DNA from: an uncultured Spirochaetaceae bacterium
GTDB lineage: Bacteria > Spirochaetota > Spirochaetia > Treponematales > Treponemataceae
Direction of reading: 5' to 3'
Length of the DNA stretch: 7,444 nt
NCBI GenBank assembly: GCA_902772605.1
Contig: CACYBG010000099.1
Location: forward strand, 1-7,444
Every line of letters begins with the position of its first letter. Position 1 is the first letter of the stretch. The position numbers and the translations under genes are program-made. The notes beneath the pieces were generated by a model that was not told the origin of the DNA, made no database searches, and worked only from the letters and a program-made list of their open reading frames with translations. This document shows positions 5,909-7,444 of this stretch, in pieces.

Positions 5909-7444
5909 ATGAAGGAAAAGTTCAACATAATTCGCAGGTTTCAGGGAAAAAGCTTCATTTTTTTATGGATTACATTCCATGCAGTAATACTGCTGTATTT
6001 TTTAATAAGGCTCGGAATGAACGGCGGTCAGCTGGAATTTGATGCAGACCTCTTCAACCTTACTCCAAGAAACACGGACTCGCTCCCCATAACGAAAACG
6101 GAGGAAACGCTTTCGGCAAGCATTGGAAACAGCGTCTTCATACTCGTCGCAAACCAGGACTTTGAAAAGGCAAGGGAAACGGCCGAACAGGTTTACGGAG
6201 AACTCAACGGACACGAATATTTCACTTCTGTTTCCCTTTACAACGACATGAACTCATATTCAGGCGTAAGCGATTTCCTTTTCAAATACAGATGGAACCT
6301 GCTGGACGAAAAATCAATCGAATCCATAAACTCTCCGGGCGGTGCACAGGAATTTGCAGACGAAGCCCTTTCAAAGGCATACGGATTATTCACCCTCTCT
6401 TCCATGGACAATCTTGAAGACGACCCCTTCATGCTGACGGAAAACGGCATCACGAACTATCTGGGAGCATTGAAGGACTGCGGAACATCAATGACCCTGA
6501 AAGACGGAATGCTTAGCTCCGAATACGAAGGAAAATGGTACATAATGATTCGCTGCACCCTGAGCAAAAAGGGTTGTGCAATCGCAACGAAAGACAACGG
6601 CGTAAACAGGATATATGCGGCCTGCGAATCACACAAAAACGAAGGAACCGAATTCATCTATTCAGGGACGCCGTTCCACAGTTCAAGCAGTTCAATCAAG
6701 GCATCCAAGGAAATTACGGTCATATCCATAATTTCTGTTGCTGTGCTTCTCATAATGCTGACTTTCATTTTCAGGACGGGCATCCCGATTTTATACTCGA
6801 TGCTTTCAATCGTGATTTCCGTAGCGAGTGCATTCACATTTACCGTCGCAGTATTCAGCAAGGTGATGATTCTGACCATGGTTTTCGGAACGTCTCTTAT
6901 CGGTTCATGCATCGACTACAGCCTGCACTATTTTACGCAATGGGCCGGAAACCCGATGTTGAAATCATCAGGGGAAATAAGGTCTCATCTTTTTTCCGGA
7001 CTCAGGATGGCAATCATTTCGTCTACGCTCTGCTATGCAATCCTGCTCTTTGCACCGTTTGAACTTTTAAGGCAGATTTCCCTTTTTTCACTTACGGGAC
7101 TTTTGAGTTCTTTCCTGACTACAATCTGCATTTTCCCGATGGTAAGGCTTCCGAACGGTCCACGGAAATTGAGAATCAGCCTGCTGTATGATGTTCCGAA
7201 AGAATGCATGATTAAGACGTTCCTTTCCAGGGCAATCGTCATCCTGCTGACATGCGTTTCAATCGTTCTCCTGATTGCAAACAGAAAATCGCTGGGCATA
7301 GAAAACAAGATAACGAACTATTACAGTCTTGAAGGAAAAGCTCTGAACGATGAAAACATGGCGGCGGAAATAATACGGTACAATCCGATGGGCTGGTTCA
7401 TCATAAGCGGAGATTCCGAAGCCGATGTACTTTCAAACGAAGAA
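5909..7444 (+). CDS. MMPL-family (RND superfamily) lipid exporter, N-terminal 512 residues (3' truncated by window)
   Basis: MMPL proteins are inner-membrane, proton-driven exporters of lipids and lipid-linked products. The frame is open from the ATG at 5909 to the last base with no stop. The visible layout is classic: a transmembrane helix at about 15-33, a long periplasmic loop to about 268, then five helices at about 270-289, 293-318, 322-343, 367-383 and 390-411. A further helix at about 441-457 begins the second repeat, followed by the start of the second periplasmic loop. The helix-4 segment GTSLIGSCIDYSLHYF contains the conserved Asp-Tyr pair (D336-Y337) of the proton-relay GxxxDY motif, so activity is expected. 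Family members are usually near 750-800 residues, so roughly a third is missing. It most resembles the predicted exporters (COG4258 type) found in aryl-polyene and related clusters. Its position behind ligase, ACP and PPTase genes suggests export of the product that module makes. The substrate is unknown. Confidence 0.87.
   Translation, partial: MKEKFNIIRRFQGKSFIFLWITFHAVILLYFLIRLGMNGGQLEFDADLFNLTPRNTDSLPITKTEETLSASIGNSVFILVANQDFEKARETAEQVYGELNGHEYFTSVSLYNDMNSYSGVSDFLFKYRWNLLDEKSIESINSPGGAQEFADEALSKAYGLFTLSSMDNLEDDPFMLTENGITNYLGALKDCGTSMTLKDGMLSSEYEGKWYIMIRCTLSKKGCAIATKDNGVNRIYAACESHKNEGTEFIYSGTPFHSSSSSIKASKEITVISIISVAVLLIMLTFIFRTGIPILYSMLSIVISVASAFTFTVAVFSKVMILTMVFGTSLIGSCIDYSLHYFTQWAGNPMLKSSGEIRSHLFSGLRMAIISSTLCYAILLFAPFELLRQISLFSLTGLLSSFLTTICIFPMVRLPNGPRKLRISLLYDVPKECMIKTFLSRAIVILLTCVSIVLLIANRKSLGIENKITNYYSLEGKALNDENMAAEIIRYNPMGWFIISGDSEADVLSNEE

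Noticed and set aside
5743..6042. 99-codon + strand frame bridging the PPTase end and the exporter start
   Set aside because: It overlaps two better-supported genes in another frame and has no ribosome-binding site or recognisable motif. It is not evidence of a frameshift, because both neighbours have complete, sensible ends there.
6535..7062. 175-codon open frame on the + strand
   Set aside because: It lies entirely inside the exporter gene in another frame. It has a His/Gln/Arg-rich composition and no start signal, while the overlapping frame gives clear MMPL helices and the conserved Asp-Tyr motif.
1..7444. CRISPR arrays, tRNA or rRNA genes, insertion sequences
   Set aside because: Reading both strands, I found no regularly spaced repeats, no tRNA-like cloverleaf in the gaps (the longest is 106 bases), and no transposase or terminal inverted repeats.

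Overview
The window reads as bacterial chromosome with every recognisable gene on the + strand. It most likely comes from a spirochaete, probably a host-associated Treponema. The MnmG N-terminus closely resembles the treponemal form as I remember it. The genes also use AGG arginine codons and GGA/GAA codons heavily at moderate G+C. This is an inference from memory, not a database result.

Region by region: positions 1-570 hold the 3' end of a protein with the residue pattern of a lysozyme/lytic-transglycosylase fold. An 82-base gap carries a good sigma-70-type promoter that would start transcription about 4 bases before the next ATG. Positions 653-2605 encode MnmG (GidA), a core tRNA-modification enzyme, here with an insert of about 38 residues. 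After 52 bases comes a small PlsC/LPLAT-family acyltransferase (2658-3314), whose 5' codons contain a run of nine T.

From 3421 a compact lipid/polyketide-type module follows: an acyl/aryl-AMP ligase (3421-4926), an acyl carrier protein (4923-5180) and an Sfp-type phosphopantetheinyl transferase (5177-5845). These three genes are joined by two successive ATGA overlaps. After 63 bases comes the first two thirds of an MMPL/RND-superfamily exporter (5909 to beyond 7444), which runs off the window. The exporter frame has no stop inside the window, so it must be read directly from the sequence.

A working model: the transferase converts the carrier protein to its holo form, the ligase activates a carboxylic acid and loads it onto the carrier, the membrane-associated acyltransferase moves an acyl product to a lipid acceptor, and the MMPL protein exports the lipid. 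This set of families is the accessory part of aryl-polyene, flexirubin or dialkylresorcinol-type clusters. No ketosynthase, ketoreductase or dehydratase is visible here, so the assembly enzymes, if present, must lie downstream. The most interesting aspect is this apparent export-coupled acyl-lipid cluster directly behind a housekeeping gene in a probable spirochaete.
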